From Ciceribacter sp. L1K22 (GTDB lineage Bacteria > Pseudomonadota > Alphaproteobacteria > Rhizobiales > Rhizobiaceae), in NCBI RefSeq assembly GCF_017599385.1, contig NZ_JAGFPK010000001.1, positions 1,541,399-1,605,398 of the forward strand: DNA of 64,000 bases. The letters are read 5' to 3'. Shown piece by piece: positions 26,890 through 35,718 of the stretch. Both the position numbers and the translations under genes were made by a program. Under the pieces are notes generated by a model. The model saw only the letters and a list, made by a program, of their open reading frames with translations, did no database searches and was not told where the DNA came from. Numbering within the stretch: the first letter of the stretch is position 1; each line of letters starts with the position of its first letter.

Positions 26890-27792
26890 TCATTCCTTGT
26901 CCGGATCCGGCTTCGTGGCGCGCGTCGCGCCGATGGCTTCGTTCAGGCTCTTCTTGAGCCGGAGGATCGCGCGTTCGAGATCATGGAACTGGCCGTCCAG
27001 CTCTAGACCGGTTTCCACGGTTTTGCCGCCCGATGACAGGCTGACGTCATGGGCAACCTCGGTGATCGTCTTGAGCGGGCGGGTCACGTAGCGCCGCAGC
27101 AGGAAGAGGAAGATGGCACTCGTCAGTACGAAGACGCAGGTCAGCGACCCGACGGTCGTCACGACCCCCTTGATGGCGCGTTCCGTGATAGGGCGGAGCG
27201 GCACTTCCACGATCTGCATGCCGATGACATCGCCGAGTTTCCAGTTGAAACCACCGCCGGTGCCATATTTGGCGATCATTGCCTTCGGTGCCGCTTCCGG
27301 GGTCGAGTGGCATTGCAGGCAGGCGGGATTAGTCATGCGCAATGGTCGGCTGACATAAAAACGTCTCTGGCCCAGTCCGCCAATTTCGCCGTTCAATTCC
27401 TTCAGTTCCGCATTTTCCTGAAACTGCCGCAGCAGGCTGACCTCGAAGTCGTCTGCCCGATCCGCGATATTCGTCGGGTTCAGGGAACGCTCGTGATAGC
27501 TGTAGTCGGGAAACTGTGTCTTCAGTCCCCGCAGTGTTGTCTGCGCGCCATATGAAGGAACGATCTCCGGGTGGAATTCGCTGCCATCCTGCAAGCGGTT
27601 GATGATCGGCGCGATCTGTTGCCCGGTGTAGTTCCGGATCGATAGCGCGATCGACAGGAGAACATTGGCTTTCTCCGTCACCTCTTCACGCGCCTGCCGA
27701 AACTCCAGCGTGAAGGAGATGTAGCCGGCGACCAGCACGCCGAACAGGAAACAGAACGCGAGGATAATACCAAAGCGGGCTTCGATGCGCAT
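26890..27792 (-). CDS. membrane haem sensor with DUF3365 (Tll0287-like) domain
   Basis: A 300-residue bitopic protein. An N-terminal membrane span (about 8-28), a periplasmic domain of about 160 residues with one c-type haem motif C-L-Q-C-H (near 155), a second membrane span (about 210-232), and a cytoplasmic HAMP-like stretch (R-R-Y-V-T-R-P-L-K-T-I-T-E-V-A, about 233-270) followed by a short coiled region. There is no kinase, GGDEF or chemoreceptor output domain. DUF3365 domains are known haem or redox sensors. It precedes the MscS gene by four bases, which may be its output partner. The first codon reading is GTG (27795) or ATG (27792). Confidence 0.85.
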   Translation of the reverse strand: MRIEARFGIILAFCFLFGVLVAGYISFTLEFRQAREEVTEKANVLLSIALSIRNYTGQQIAPIINRLQDGSEFHPEIVPSYGAQTTLRGLKTQFPDYSYHERSLNPTNIADRADDFEVSLLRQFQENAELKELNGEIGGLGQRRFYVSRPLRMTNPACLQCHSTPEAAPKAMIAKYGTGGGFNWKLGDVIGMQIVEVPLRPITERAIKGVVTTVGSLTCVFVLTSAIFLFLLRRYVTRPLKTITEVAHDVSLSSGGKTVETGLELDGQFHDLERAILRLKKSLNEAIGATRATKPDPDKE

Positions 27793-28013
27793 CACGGTAC
27801 CCGGGGAGTGGGAGAGGATGAAAGGCGAGATTCGGAAAACCCTTAAGCAGCTGTCATGTTTTCCACAACGACGCTTTTTGGGTGTATTTCGCCGAGGGGG
27901 TTGATCCCGATAATCGGTATCCGCAGCCTGTCACTTTTGTTCAAGACGCTGACCGTTGCCGGCGATATGCTGAACGGATGCACAATGTTTCGCAGGAACA
28001 GGCCACGATCGCC
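27793..28013. other. divergent regulatory interval, DUF3365/araC
   Basis: No gene is seen. The interval separates the DUF3365-MscS operon (minus strand) from the AraC gene (plus strand) and holds the first copy of the 16-base repeat at 27931-27946. Confidence 0.55.
27931..27946 (+). promoter_or_regulatory. putative AraC-regulator site, copy 1
   Basis: TCACTTTTGTTCAAGA, matching 15 of 16 bases of the copy at 28839-28854 before azlC. It lies 67 bases before the preferred ATG of the AraC gene. Confidence 0.5.
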
Positions 28014-28838
28014 ATGCCAACGCGCCCTTCGGAACGGACGCGCTTCTGGCGCGATCGGCGGTTTCGCCACATGGAATGCATGGAGGCGACGTTCGTTACG
28101 CATGAATTCGCGCCGCATTCGCACGATACGTTTTCGATCGGGGCAATCGAAGCCGGGCGGCAGGTCGCCATGATCCGAGGCGAGCGGGAGCACACAGGTC
28201 CGGGAGCGCTTTATCTCATCAACCCGGGAGAGACCCATGACGGGCAGCCGGGGACGGAGACTGGCTATCGCTACAGGATGATCTACCCCGACGCCGGATT
28301 GTTCACGGAGATCCTCGAGGAGGCGACTGGCCGGGCCTTTCATGGCTCCCCAAGTTTTTCCCGGCAGTTGTTGACCGACCCGCATCTGGCGGATGCATTC
28401 ATCCGCGCGCATCGCAAGCTCGACGATGGCTCCAGTGAACTGGAGAGCGAGGAATCGATGTACTCGGTGCTGTCGGCGATGTTTGCCCGCCACGGCAGCG
28501 CGATCATCGTTCCGCGCGATCTTTCGGAACCGGTGGGAGTGCGGCGGGCGAGGGATTACATAGACGCACATTTCAGCGAGGAGATCGGACTGGAGGCACT
28601 TGCGCGACAGTCAGGTCTCAGCCGTGCCCACCTCATCCGCGCCTTTCGAAAACATTATTTCATCACCCCGCACGCGTATCAGACAGACCTTCGGGTCCGC
28701 TACGCTCGCCACCTGATGCGTATTGGTACCTCGCTGGCCGATACGGCCGCGGCCTGCGGTTTCGCCGATCAGGCGCATCTGACGCGGCACTTCAAGGCGC
28801 GGGTCGGGCTGACGCCGGGACAGTTTCGGCAGTCCTGA
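28014..28838 (+). CDS. AraC-family regulator of azlCD
   Basis: A 274-residue regulator: an N-terminal cupin-like ligand domain (about 20-150; H-E-F-A-P-H-S-H-D-T-F contains typical cupin histidines) and C-terminal tandem helix-turn-helix (about 180-274; L-A-R-Q-S-G-L-S-R-A-H-L-I-R-A-F-R and A-A-A-C-G-F-A-D-Q-A-H-L-T-R-H-F). The gene directly precedes azlCD on the same strand, so an amino-acid or related ligand is plausible. The start at 28014 (MPTRPSERTRFW) is chosen; 27978 is possible. A 16-base site is found both before this gene and before azlC. Confidence 0.9.
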   Translation: MPTRPSERTRFWRDRRFRHMECMEATFVTHEFAPHSHDTFSIGAIEAGRQVAMIRGEREHTGPGALYLINPGETHDGQPGTETGYRYRMIYPDAGLFTEILEEATGRAFHGSPSFSRQLLTDPHLADAFIRAHRKLDDGSSELESEESMYSVLSAMFARHGSAIIVPRDLSEPVGVRRARDYIDAHFSEEIGLEALARQSGLSRAHLIRAFRKHYFITPHAYQTDLRVRYARHLMRIGTSLADTAAACGFADQAHLTRHFKARVGLTPGQFRQS

Positions 28839-28854
28839 TCACTTTCGTTCAAGA
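28839..28854 (+). promoter_or_regulatory. putative AraC-regulator site, copy 2, before azlC
   Basis: TCACTTTCGTTCAAGA begins at the base after the AraC stop codon and ends 56 bases before the azlC ATG. It differs from copy 1 at one position. A weak -35-like TTGCGT follows at 28863. Confidence 0.5.
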
Positions 28855-28910
28855 TCGGTCCCTTGCGTTTGAAGTATCTCCTTCCCATCCTTGAGGAGAG
28901 AGCGCTGCCA

Positions 28911-29609
28911 ATGTCCTGGAATGTCTCGGAAATCACCGCCGGAACGCGGGCGATTGCGCCACTCGTGGTGGCGGTTGTGCCGATCGGGCTGGTCTTTGGT
29001 GCGGTCGCGGCGACGGAGGGACTGTCACCGGCGGAAGCGCTGCTGATGAGTGCGCTTGTCTTCGCTGGCGGCTCGCAATTTGTCGCCATGGACATCTGGA
29101 CCCATCCGGCAAGCGTCGCCGGCCTCGGCATTGCCGCGTTGCTTGTGAACATCCGCCATACGCTGATGGGCGTTTCCCTGGGCACGAAGCTGGACGCGTT
29201 TTCGTCGTCACAGAAGATCGCTGCCATGCTGTTCATGGCCGACGAAATCTGGGCCGTCGCCGAATTCAGGGCGAGGGCGGGAAGACTGACGCCTCTATGG
29301 TACTTCGGCGTCGTTGCGCCATTCTATTTGGCCTGGGTGTTGTCCGGTTTCATCGGTGCATTGATAGGGGCCTTACTGGGAGATCCCGTCGTTTACGGTC
29401 TGGACTTCGTATTTCCGGCGATTTTCATCGTGCTGGTCATGGGGTGCTGGAAGGGCAGCGAAACGGGTGCGGTTCTGGCGGCCAGCGCGGCAGCAGCGCT
29501 AACCGTGAACCACTATGTTCCGGGCGTCTGGTACATCTTGGCAGGAGCTCTTGGCGGCCTCGCAGCGGCCACAGTCGCAGTCCTCTGGCGGCCGGGAGCT
29601 GGCGAATGA
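28911..29609 (+). CDS. azlC: branched-chain amino acid exporter, large subunit
   Basis: A 232-residue AzlC/LIV-E family membrane protein with about six helices. The conserved F-A-G-G-S-Q-F-V-A-M (near 51-60) and R-H-T-L-M-G-V-S (near 83-90) are typical. With AzlD it exports branched-chain amino acids and analogues (known in B. subtilis and Corynebacterium as BrnFE). GAGGAGAG lies 11 bases before the ATG. Its stop overlaps the azlD ATG (ATGA), so they are co-translated. Regulation by the adjacent AraC protein is likely. Confidence 0.93.
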   Translation: MSWNVSEITAGTRAIAPLVVAVVPIGLVFGAVAATEGLSPAEALLMSALVFAGGSQFVAMDIWTHPASVAGLGIAALLVNIRHTLMGVSLGTKLDAFSSSQKIAAMLFMADEIWAVAEFRARAGRLTPLWYFGVVAPFYLAWVLSGFIGALIGALLGDPVVYGLDFVFPAIFIVLVMGCWKGSETGAVLAASAAAALTVNHYVPGVWYILAGALGGLAAATVAVLWRPGAGE

Positions 29610-29905
29610 CCGTCGATTCAAACACCCTGCTGGCCATAGTCGCTATGTCTCTCGCGACCGCCGCAACGCGCCTTGCCGGTTTTGTCATCCTTCGGGCCTT
29701 CACGCTGTCGCCTGAGGTCCAGCGTGTCCTGCAGGCCATTCCGCCGTCTGTGCTGATGGCCGTCGTCGCTCCCACGGCCCTTGCCACCGGGTGGCCCGAG
29801 ACCATCGCTTGCGCCACGGTTGCAGTCTTGGCGCTCCGGTTTCCGATGCTTCTCGCAGCGGCGACCGGGGTCGCCGTTGTCGCCGTTTTGCGATCGATAG
29901 GTTAG
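29606..29905 (+). CDS. azlD: branched-chain amino acid exporter, small subunit
   Basis: A 99-residue protein of three to four hydrophobic helices with the AzlD pattern A-T-A-A-T-R-L-A-G-F (near 18-27) and I-P-P-S-V-L-M-A-V-V-A-P (near 45-56). Partners AzlC. The ATG overlaps the azlC stop by four bases. No terminator is obvious before the convergent regulator gene 33 bases on. Confidence 0.92.
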   Translation: MTVDSNTLLAIVAMSLATAATRLAGFVILRAFTLSPEVQRVLQAIPPSVLMAVVAPTALATGWPETIACATVAVLALRFPMLLAAATGVAVVAVLRSIG

Positions 29906-29938
29906 CCGGTCGAACGCTTCGGCGATGATCCGCCGGAA

Positions 29939-30934
29939 TCACTGCGCGGGCGCGAGTTCACGGGCTTCCGCGAGGAAGCGAGTGCGGTATTCGGTTGGAC
30001 TGATGCCGATCTTTCGCCGGAAGTGGTGTCGAAGGGTGTGCGCTGAACCAAATCCCACGGCATTTGCGACATCGTCGATCCGCGCGCCGGCGCCGCAAAG
30101 AAGATCCTTCGCTATAGCCACCCGTTCTGCCGTCAGCCATTCGCCTGGCGTGGTGCCTGTCGCTTCCGCGAAGCGGCGCAGGAAGGTGCGCTCGCTCATC
30201 CGGCATCGATGCGCCATTTTTCCGATCGTCCAGTCAAGCGCTATGTCCGCTCGCATCGCGTCGAGCAGGGGGGAAATCTCTGAGCCTTCCCGCTGGGCGA
30301 CCGGACGTTCCAGAAATTGTGCCTGTCCGCCGGTCCGGTGGGCCGGCATCACGAGCCGGCGGGCCACCGAATTGGCCGCGGGCGCGCCGAAATCCTGTCG
30401 GATGATCTCGATCAGCAGGTCAATACCGGCGGCACTGCCCGCCGCCGTGAAGATCGCGTTGTGCGACCGGTAGAGCGACGCCTCATCCACATCTATCGAA
30501 GGAAATCTGTTGCGGAGGGCATCCGCATAACGCCAATGCGTCGCGGCAACGCCGCCGTCCAGCAATCCTGTTGCCGCCAGGACGAAGGCCCCGGAACAGA
30601 GAGAGATAAGGCGGGCGCCGCGTGCATGGGCGTCTCGCAACCGTTCACAAAGGTTTTCCGGTACAGGACTGTCGATGCCGCGCCAGCCGGGTACGACGAT
30701 GATCTCGGCCGCGTTGAGCCGCTCGATCCCGCTATCGGCCGAAACCGTGAGGCCGCCATGCGCCCTGAAAGGGCCTTGCTCAATGGCGACGCTTTCGAAC
30801 CGGTACCATCCGCTTCCCATCTCCGGGCGCGAGAGGCCGAAAATCTCCGCCACGATGCCGAATTCGAACGTGCAAAGCCCGTCATAGACGAGTGCCGCGA
30901 CGAGAGGGCCGGTAAGGTGAGGGGACTTTGTCAT
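29939..30934 (-). CDS. GlxA/FtrA-type AraC regulator
   Basis: A 331-residue regulator with an N-terminal DJ-1/PfpI-like domain (about 10-180: V-A-A-L-V-Y-D-G-L-C-T-F-E-F, I-I-V-V-P-G-W-R, L-I-S-L-C-S-G-A-F-V-L-A) and a C-terminal AraC HTH domain (about 215-315: M-A-H-R-C-R-M-S-E-R-T-F-L-R-R-F). The cysteine in L-C-S-G-A-F is the place of the DJ-1 nucleophile elbow, though the family usually lacks enzyme activity. It is divergent from the rhodanese gene, an arrangement known for FtrA, so it probably controls that gene. Start uncertain (30934 or 30955). Confidence 0.9.
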   Translation of the reverse strand: MTKSPHLTGPLVAALVYDGLCTFEFGIVAEIFGLSRPEMGSGWYRFESVAIEQGPFRAHGGLTVSADSGIERLNAAEIIVVPGWRGIDSPVPENLCERLRDAHARGARLISLCSGAFVLAATGLLDGGVAATHWRYADALRNRFPSIDVDEASLYRSHNAIFTAAGSAAGIDLLIEIIRQDFGAPAANSVARRLVMPAHRTGGQAQFLERPVAQREGSEISPLLDAMRADIALDWTIGKMAHRCRMSERTFLRRFAEATGTTPGEWLTAERVAIAKDLLCGAGARIDDVANAVGFGSAHTLRHHFRRKIGISPTEYRTRFLAEARELAPAQ

Positions 30935-31017
30935 GATTTTTACGTCTATTGTCATTCCCGCCAATTTTCAACAGCGGTTCTCCGTTGGATTATCGTTCCA
31001 TCAAAAAGGAGACAGCC

Positions 31018-31413
31018 ATGCCGACTGCCGTAACGACCGTCAAGCCCGCGCCCAGCGAGGTTGCTCGCGAACACTTCGCCGCCGAGTTCGAATTCGAGAC
31101 CGATTGCTGGGATGTGCATGATGCTCTGTCAAAGGGACCTGACTTCGTCCTGCTGGATGTGCGCGGTCCCGCGCTCTACGCCAAGGGCCATGTGCCAGGG
31201 GCGATCAGCCTGCCTCATGGGAAGATCACGGGGCATCGCATGTCAGACTGGCCGGAAGATATGATATTCGTGACGTATTGTGCCGGACCGCATTGCAATG
31301 GGGCCGCCCGCGGTGCGCTTCGCCTGGCCGAACTCGGGCGCCCCGTCAAAATCATGGCGGGTGGAGTGACAGGTTGGATCGATGAGGGTTTCCCGCTCGC
31401 GACCGGCGAGTAG
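31018..31413 (+). CDS. rhodanese-domain protein
   Basis: A 131-residue single-domain rhodanese. The active-site loop is Y-C88-A-G-P-H-C93-N-G-A, with C88 the likely persulfide carrier and C93 a possible resolving or second cysteine. L-L-D-V-R-G and G-H-V-P-G-A-I are the usual structural motifs. GGAG lies seven bases before the ATG, excluding the in-frame start at 30949. Divergent from the FtrA-type regulator with 83 bases between, which likely contain both promoters. Sulfur transfer or redox sensing is the family-level role. Confidence 0.92.
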   Translation: MPTAVTTVKPAPSEVAREHFAAEFEFETDCWDVHDALSKGPDFVLLDVRGPALYAKGHVPGAISLPHGKITGHRMSDWPEDMIFVTYCAGPHCNGAARGALRLAELGRPVKIMAGGVTGWIDEGFPLATGE

Positions 31414-31423
31414 CCGGAAAACG

Positions 31424-31446
31424 AAACCCGCCTTTGAGGCGGGTTT
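31424..31446. terminator. bidirectional terminator, rhodanese/dnaB
   Basis: A 9-bp stem (AAACCCGCC / GGCGGGTTT) with a 5-base loop, 11 bases after the rhodanese stop and 6 before the dnaB end. T-rich bases follow on both strands, so it probably serves both converging genes. Confidence 0.75.
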
Positions 31447-31451
31447 CATGC

Positions 31452-32954
31452 TTAGTGTTCTTCGTACTGCGTAAAGCTCGGATCGGCGAGGTCCGCAAAG
31501 CGCGTGAACTGCGACTGGAAGGCGAGCTTGACGGTGCCGGTCGGTCCGTGGCGCTGCTTGGCGATGATGACGTCAGCAGTGCCGCGCACCCGCTCCATAT
31601 GGGCTTCCCATTCCGGGTATTTCGGGTCCGACATGTCGCGGGGTTCCATGCCGAGCACGTAGTATTCCTCGCGGAACACGAAGAGCACGACGTCGGCGTC
31701 CTGCTCGATCGAGCCGGATTCACGCAGGTCGGAAAGCTGCGGACGCTTATCCTCTCGGCTTTCTACGCCACGGGAGAGCTGTGATAGCGCAATGATCGGG
31801 ACGTTGAGTTCCTTGCCCAGCGCCTTCAGCCCCGTGGTGATCGCGGTGATTTCCTGGACGCGGTTTTCCCCTGATTTGCCGGTGCCGGTCATCAGCTGGA
31901 TATAGTCGACCACCAGGCAGTCGAGGCCGCGCTGGCGCTTCAGACGGCGTGCACGCGCCGACAGCTGGGCGATCGAGATACCGCCGGTTTGGTCGATGTA
32001 GAGCGGAACCTTCTGCATGGTCTGGGAAAAGCCGACCAGCTTTTCGAATTCATGCTCGGTGATGTCGCCGCGACGGATCTTCGAGGAGGACACTTCGGTC
32101 TGCTCGGACATGATACGCGTGGCAAGCTGTTCGGATGACATTTCGAGGGAGTAGAACCCGACGACCCCACCGTTCTTGGCCTTGAACGATCCGTCAGGAA
32201 GCACCTCGGGTTCGTACGCCGCGGCAATGTTCCAGGCGATGTTGGTGGCGAGCGAGGTCTTACCCATACCCGGACGGCCGGCAAGAACGATCAAGTCGGA
32301 TCGCTGCAATCCGCCCATCTTCGAATCCAGCGATACGATCCCGGTGGAAATACCCGAAAGGTTGCCGTCGCGCTCGAAAGCCGCGCCCGCCATGTCGACG
32401 GCAAGCGCCACGGCATCGGAAAACGCCTGGAAGCCGCCATCATAACGACCGTTCTCCGCCAGCGCGAAGAGACGCCGCTCGGTATCCTCGATCTGTGCCT
32501 GTGGCGGCATGTCAAGCGGCGCGTCGTAGGCGATGTTGACGACGTCTTCGCCAATCTGGATCAGCGCCCGCCGCAGCGCCAGATCGTAGATCGCCCGGCC
32601 ATAGTCCTCTGTATTGATGATCGACACGGCTTCCGAGGCAAGACGAGCAAGGTATTGTGCGACCGTGAGGTCGCCGACCTTTTCATCCGCGGGAAGGAAC
32701 GTCTTGATGGTGACCGGATTGGCGGTCTTGCCCATACGGATGATTTCAGAAGCGACCTCGAAAATCTTGCGATGCAGCGGTTCGTAGAGATGCTCGGGCT
32801 TGAGGAAGTCCGACACCCGGTAGTAGGCATCGTTATTGACGAGAATGGCGCCGAGAAGGGCCTGCTCCGCCTCGATATTGTTCGGAGCTTCGCGGTAAAG
32901 CGGCTCGGCGGCCTGCGGGGGCGTCATCTTGCGAACGGCATCGATCATGGTCAC
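31452..32954 (-). CDS. dnaB: replicative DNA helicase
   Basis: The hexameric helicase of the replication fork. The 500-residue protein has the N-terminal DnaB domain (E-A-E-Q-A-L-L-G-A-I-L), Walker A G-R-P-G-M-G-K-T-S near residue 230, Walker B L-V-V-D-Y-I-Q-L-M and the sensor/arginine-finger region I-A-L-S-Q-L-S-R-G-V-E-x-R. No intein interrupts it. It follows rplI on the same strand with a 424-base-spaced context of 300 non-coding bases, as in many alphaproteobacteria. Confidence 0.96.
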   Translation of the reverse strand: MTMIDAVRKMTPPQAAEPLYREAPNNIEAEQALLGAILVNNDAYYRVSDFLKPEHLYEPLHRKIFEVASEIIRMGKTANPVTIKTFLPADEKVGDLTVAQYLARLASEAVSIINTEDYGRAIYDLALRRALIQIGEDVVNIAYDAPLDMPPQAQIEDTERRLFALAENGRYDGGFQAFSDAVALAVDMAGAAFERDGNLSGISTGIVSLDSKMGGLQRSDLIVLAGRPGMGKTSLATNIAWNIAAAYEPEVLPDGSFKAKNGGVVGFYSLEMSSEQLATRIMSEQTEVSSSKIRRGDITEHEFEKLVGFSQTMQKVPLYIDQTGGISIAQLSARARRLKRQRGLDCLVVDYIQLMTGTGKSGENRVQEITAITTGLKALGKELNVPIIALSQLSRGVESREDKRPQLSDLRESGSIEQDADVVLFVFREEYYVLGMEPRDMSDPKYPEWEAHMERVRGTADVIIAKQRHGPTGTVKLAFQSQFTRFADLADPSFTQYEEH

Positions 32955-33254
32955 AACGGTCTTTTCAGTTTCGGCTGGATCATCCGGGTTTGGCCACCTC
33001 GGCTCTCGCAGTCAACAGCCATGACCCCTTCATTCGGCTTTTTCGTGTTGTCCACGTCTATCAACAGGCCGCTGAATGGTGGGCTTGACGGCAATCGAGG
33101 GAATCATGCCGGAGAAGCCATTCTATGCTGTGGGATGATTCTCTAAAATAGCAGGGAGAGCGTCGCGGCGGCCGAAGCCGCAAAATACAGAAGACCCGGC
33201 CCGCAAGATGCAGGACCGGGCCCCAGATTGTTCGTTCGATGAACGAAACCGCGG
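32955..33254 (-). other. non-coding interval rplI-dnaB
   Basis: No open frame here looks like a gene. It holds a weak hairpin after rplI (33193-33222) and presumably the dnaB promoter. A TTGACT about 60 bases before dnaB could be a -35 element, but I could not find a matching -10. Confidence 0.5.
33193..33222 (-). terminator. possible rplI terminator
   Basis: On the minus strand GGCCCGG pairs with CCGGGTC (one G-T pair, 16-base loop), followed by TTCTGTATTTT. The long loop makes it weak. Confidence 0.4.
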
Positions 33255-33830
33255 TTAGCGGTCGTCGTCTTCGTCTTCGGCTTCCGGATTGAAGAAGTCT
33301 TCCGGACGCAGCGCATCTTCGTCGACGCCGTAGATGGCGTCGGCCGAGGTGAGGCTTTCGCCCTTGGCCTGGCGCTCGGCTTCTTCAGCCGAACGGGCGA
33401 CGTTCAGCTCGACCGTCAGTTCGACTTCGGAATGCAGGTGCAGCGTGACCTGGTGCAGGCCGATAGCCTTGATCGGGGTGTTCAGCTCGACCTGGCTGCG
33501 GCCGATGTTGAAGCCTTCGGCGGCCAGGATGTCGACGACGTCGCGAGCAGCAACCGAACCGTACAGCTGCCCGGTTTCACCAGCCGAACGCACGACGATG
33601 AACGACTTGCCTTCGAGGGCTTCGGCAACCTTCTGGGCTTCCGACTTGCGCTCGAGGTTGCGGGCTTCAAGGGTGGCGCGTTCCTTTTCAAAACGGGCTT
33701 TGTTGGCGGCGTTGGCGCGCAGCGCCTTGCCCTGCGGCAGCAGGTAGTTGCGTGCGAAGCCGTCGCGAACCTTCACGGTTTCGCCCATCTGGCCGAGTTT
33801 GGAGATGCGTTCAAGAAGAATGACTTCCAT
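33255..33830 (-). CDS. rplI: 50S ribosomal protein L9
   Basis: Ribosomal protein L9, 191 residues. The N-terminal [24 protein letters not shown] pattern is the L9 signature, continuing into the long connecting helix and the C-terminal RNA-binding domain. It is about 40 residues longer than the E. coli protein because of an acidic tail ending E-D-E-D-D-D-R, a common feature in rhizobia. AAAGGAAC lies before the ATG. Operon with rpsF, rpsR and the DUF2232 gene. Confidence 0.96.
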   Translation of the reverse strand: MEVILLERISKLGQMGETVKVRDGFARNYLLPQGKALRANAANKARFEKERATLEARNLERKSEAQKVAEALEGKSFIVVRSAGETGQLYGSVAARDVVDILAAEGFNIGRSQVELNTPIKAIGLHQVTLHLHSEVELTVELNVARSAEEAERQAKGESLTSADAIYGVDEDALRPEDFFNPEAEDEDDDR

Positions 33831-33843
33831 TGTCTTGTTCCTT

Positions 33844-34827
33844 TCAGTCTTGTGTTTCGTTGTTGTCTGATTTCGTGTCGGCCTTTTGAGCCGGCGTGAG
33901 GGCCACGGTCCGGCGCGCATCGGCCAGTCCGAGAATGAGAATGATGAAGGTCGGCAGCAGGAAAAGAACCGACAGGTATGCCAACACGAGAACCGGCAGG
34001 CGCCAGTCTTTGCCGCGGGTCCGCAGATGCAGGGAGGCAAAACCGGCCATCAGAAAACCCGCGCCGAATGTCCCGCACACAGTGACGCCAACGAGGCCGA
34101 TCGGGCCGCCGACAAAGGCGGCTAGCAGGCCGGCGAGGAAGATCAGCATCGCGTTGCGGTTCATGCGCAGGGCTGAGGGCATGTCCTCCCGCGGGCGCTT
34201 GGCCCGGCCGGATGCCGTGACGATGCGCATCGCGAAGTAGTAGGTGGCAGTGAGCATCATCACCCACATGCCGCCCTGAACAACGGGCAGAAGCACGAGC
34301 ATCAGCCGTTCGATCTGGGCGATGTCATCCGCAGTCGGCTGGAACGCCCCTTCCTGGGCGGTCGCCGCCGTCATCACGGCATTCACCAGTTCTCGAATGA
34401 ACTCAGGGCCGTAACCGATCATGACGCCGAGGAACACAACCGCAAGCGCGATGAGCGCGCACAGATGCATCAGGATATCGGACAGCGGATACCAGGCAAT
34501 CAGATGATCGGGCCCCCCAATTTCGGACGCGGGACGCGCGAGGCTGGCGAGATGACTGACCCAGCCGGCCGGCAGCAGGGTGAAAATGGCCATCGAAGCC
34601 GCGAAGAGCGGCGACACGGCGATCGAGCCAAGCGCTGCTGCGGTAACGATCGCGGCGATTGCCGCGACATTGCCCCAGCCCAGGCCGGCGATCAGGATCG
34701 GCATTGCGGATGCCGCATATAGAAAAGACGACAGAGACGGCTGCGCGTTCGCCGCCAGCACCAGCAGTGCAGCGGTCAGTCCGGCGAGCATGCCGGTGGT
34801 CAGCAGTTTTCCGTCCAGTTGTTTCAC
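33844..34827 (-). CDS. DUF2232 membrane protein
   Basis: A 327-residue protein with about eight hydrophobic helices, placed between rpsR and rplI as in most alphaproteobacteria; this position and the pattern fit DUF2232 (YybS-like). Function unknown. The GTG at 34827 (V-K-Q-L-D-G-K) is preferred because AGGA lies eight bases upstream; the in-frame ATG at 34890 adds residues with no membrane character. The charged C-terminus (about 300-327) is cytoplasmic. rplI starts 13 bases downstream, so the two are co-transcribed. Confidence 0.85.
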   Translation of the reverse strand: MKQLDGKLLTTGMLAGLTAALLVLAANAQPSLSSFLYAASAMPILIAGLGWGNVAAIAAIVTAAALGSIAVSPLFAASMAIFTLLPAGWVSHLASLARPASEIGGPDHLIAWYPLSDILMHLCALIALAVVFLGVMIGYGPEFIRELVNAVMTAATAQEGAFQPTADDIAQIERLMLVLLPVVQGGMWVMMLTATYYFAMRIVTASGRAKRPREDMPSALRMNRNAMLIFLAGLLAAFVGGPIGLVGVTVCGTFGAGFLMAGFASLHLRTRGKDWRLPVLVLAYLSVLFLLPTFIILILGLADARRTVALTPAQKADTKSDNNETQD

Positions 34828-35013
34828 GTTCGCTGTCCTGCCGTTCAAGCAGTTAGGGGATTGCCCGGACCATTTCCGGATCCCCAACATGGGATTTTCC
34901 GGTCCCCGGCGCGTTTCGTGAACGGCTTGCCGGAGGCGGGGTGGTGTTCCGATCCGCGCCCAACGCGGAAGGGGAGGCGGGCAGCCGACGTTAACCGGCG
35001 GCCCGCATAGTCA

Positions 35014-35259
35014 TTATGCTACGACGTACGGCAGCAGGCCGAGGAAGCGGGCGCGCTTGATGGCCTTGGCCAGCTCACGCTGCTTCTTCTGCGATACGGC
35101 GGTGATACGCGACGGAACGATCTTGCCGCGCTCGGAAATGTAGCGCTGCAGGAGACGAACGTCTTTGTAGTCGATCCTCGGAGCGTTGGCGCCGGAGAAC
35201 GGGCAGGTCTTGCGACGGCGGTGGAACGGGCGGCGAGCCGCGGACGATGTTTCAGCCAT
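35014..35259 (-). CDS. rpsR: 30S ribosomal protein S18
   Basis: Ribosomal protein S18, 81 residues. [15 protein letters not shown] at the N-terminus and the S18 core [23 protein letters not shown] are unmistakable. It forms a heterodimer with S6 on the small subunit. rpsF lies 12 bases upstream. The gap of about 186 bases to the DUF2232 gene holds no gene. Confidence 0.97.
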   Translation of the reverse strand: MAETSSAARRPFHRRRKTCPFSGANAPRIDYKDVRLLQRYISERGKIVPSRITAVSQKKQRELAKAIKRARFLGLLPYVVA

Positions 35260-35271
35260 TGTCAGTTCTCC

Positions 35272-35718
35272 TTATGCACGATCTTCGCGCGGACGGCGCT
35301 CGAAGCCACCTTCACGCGGGCCACGGTCCGGACGCGGACCACGATCGCCGAAGTCACGGCGCGGGCCACGATCATCGCGCGGACGGTCATCGCGGTCGCG
35401 CTTCTGCATCATAGCGGACGGGCCTTCTTCGTGGACCTCGACAGCGATGGTCATGTAACGAAGAATGTCTTCGTTGATGCGCATCTGGCGCTCCATTTCA
35501 TGGACGGCAGCTGCCGGAGCGTCGATGTCCATCAGGGCGTAGTGAGCCTTGCGGTTCTTCTTGATGCGGTAGGTGAGGGACTTCAGACCCCAGTTTTCTA
35601 CGCGCCCGACCTTGCCGCCGTTAGCTTCGAGAACACCCTTGTACTGTTCGACGAGGGCATCAACCTGCTGAGCGGACATATCCTGCCGGGCAAGGAATAC
35701 ATGTTCGTAAAGAGCCAT
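35272..35718 (-). CDS. rpsF: 30S ribosomal protein S6
   Basis: Ribosomal protein S6, 148 residues. [13 protein letters not shown] and [18 protein letters not shown] are the family core; a long C-terminal tail (about 105-148) is rich in Asp, Arg and Gly (R-D-D-R-G-P-R-R-D), as in other rhizobia. First gene of the rpsF-rpsR-DUF2232-rplI group. The 289-base upstream interval contains hairpins that may be an S6:S18-binding leader (see findings). Confidence 0.97.
   Translation of the reverse strand: MALYEHVFLARQDMSAQQVDALVEQYKGVLEANGGKVGRVENWGLKSLTYRIKKNRKAHYALMDIDAPAAAVHEMERQMRINEDILRYMTIAVEVHEEGPSAMMQKRDRDDRPRDDRGPRRDFGDRGPRPDRGPREGGFERRPREDRA

Noticed and set aside
33831..34040. A long N-terminal extension of L9
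   Set aside because: The extra residues overlap the DUF2232 gene and do not resemble L9; the ATG at 33830 is the standard start.
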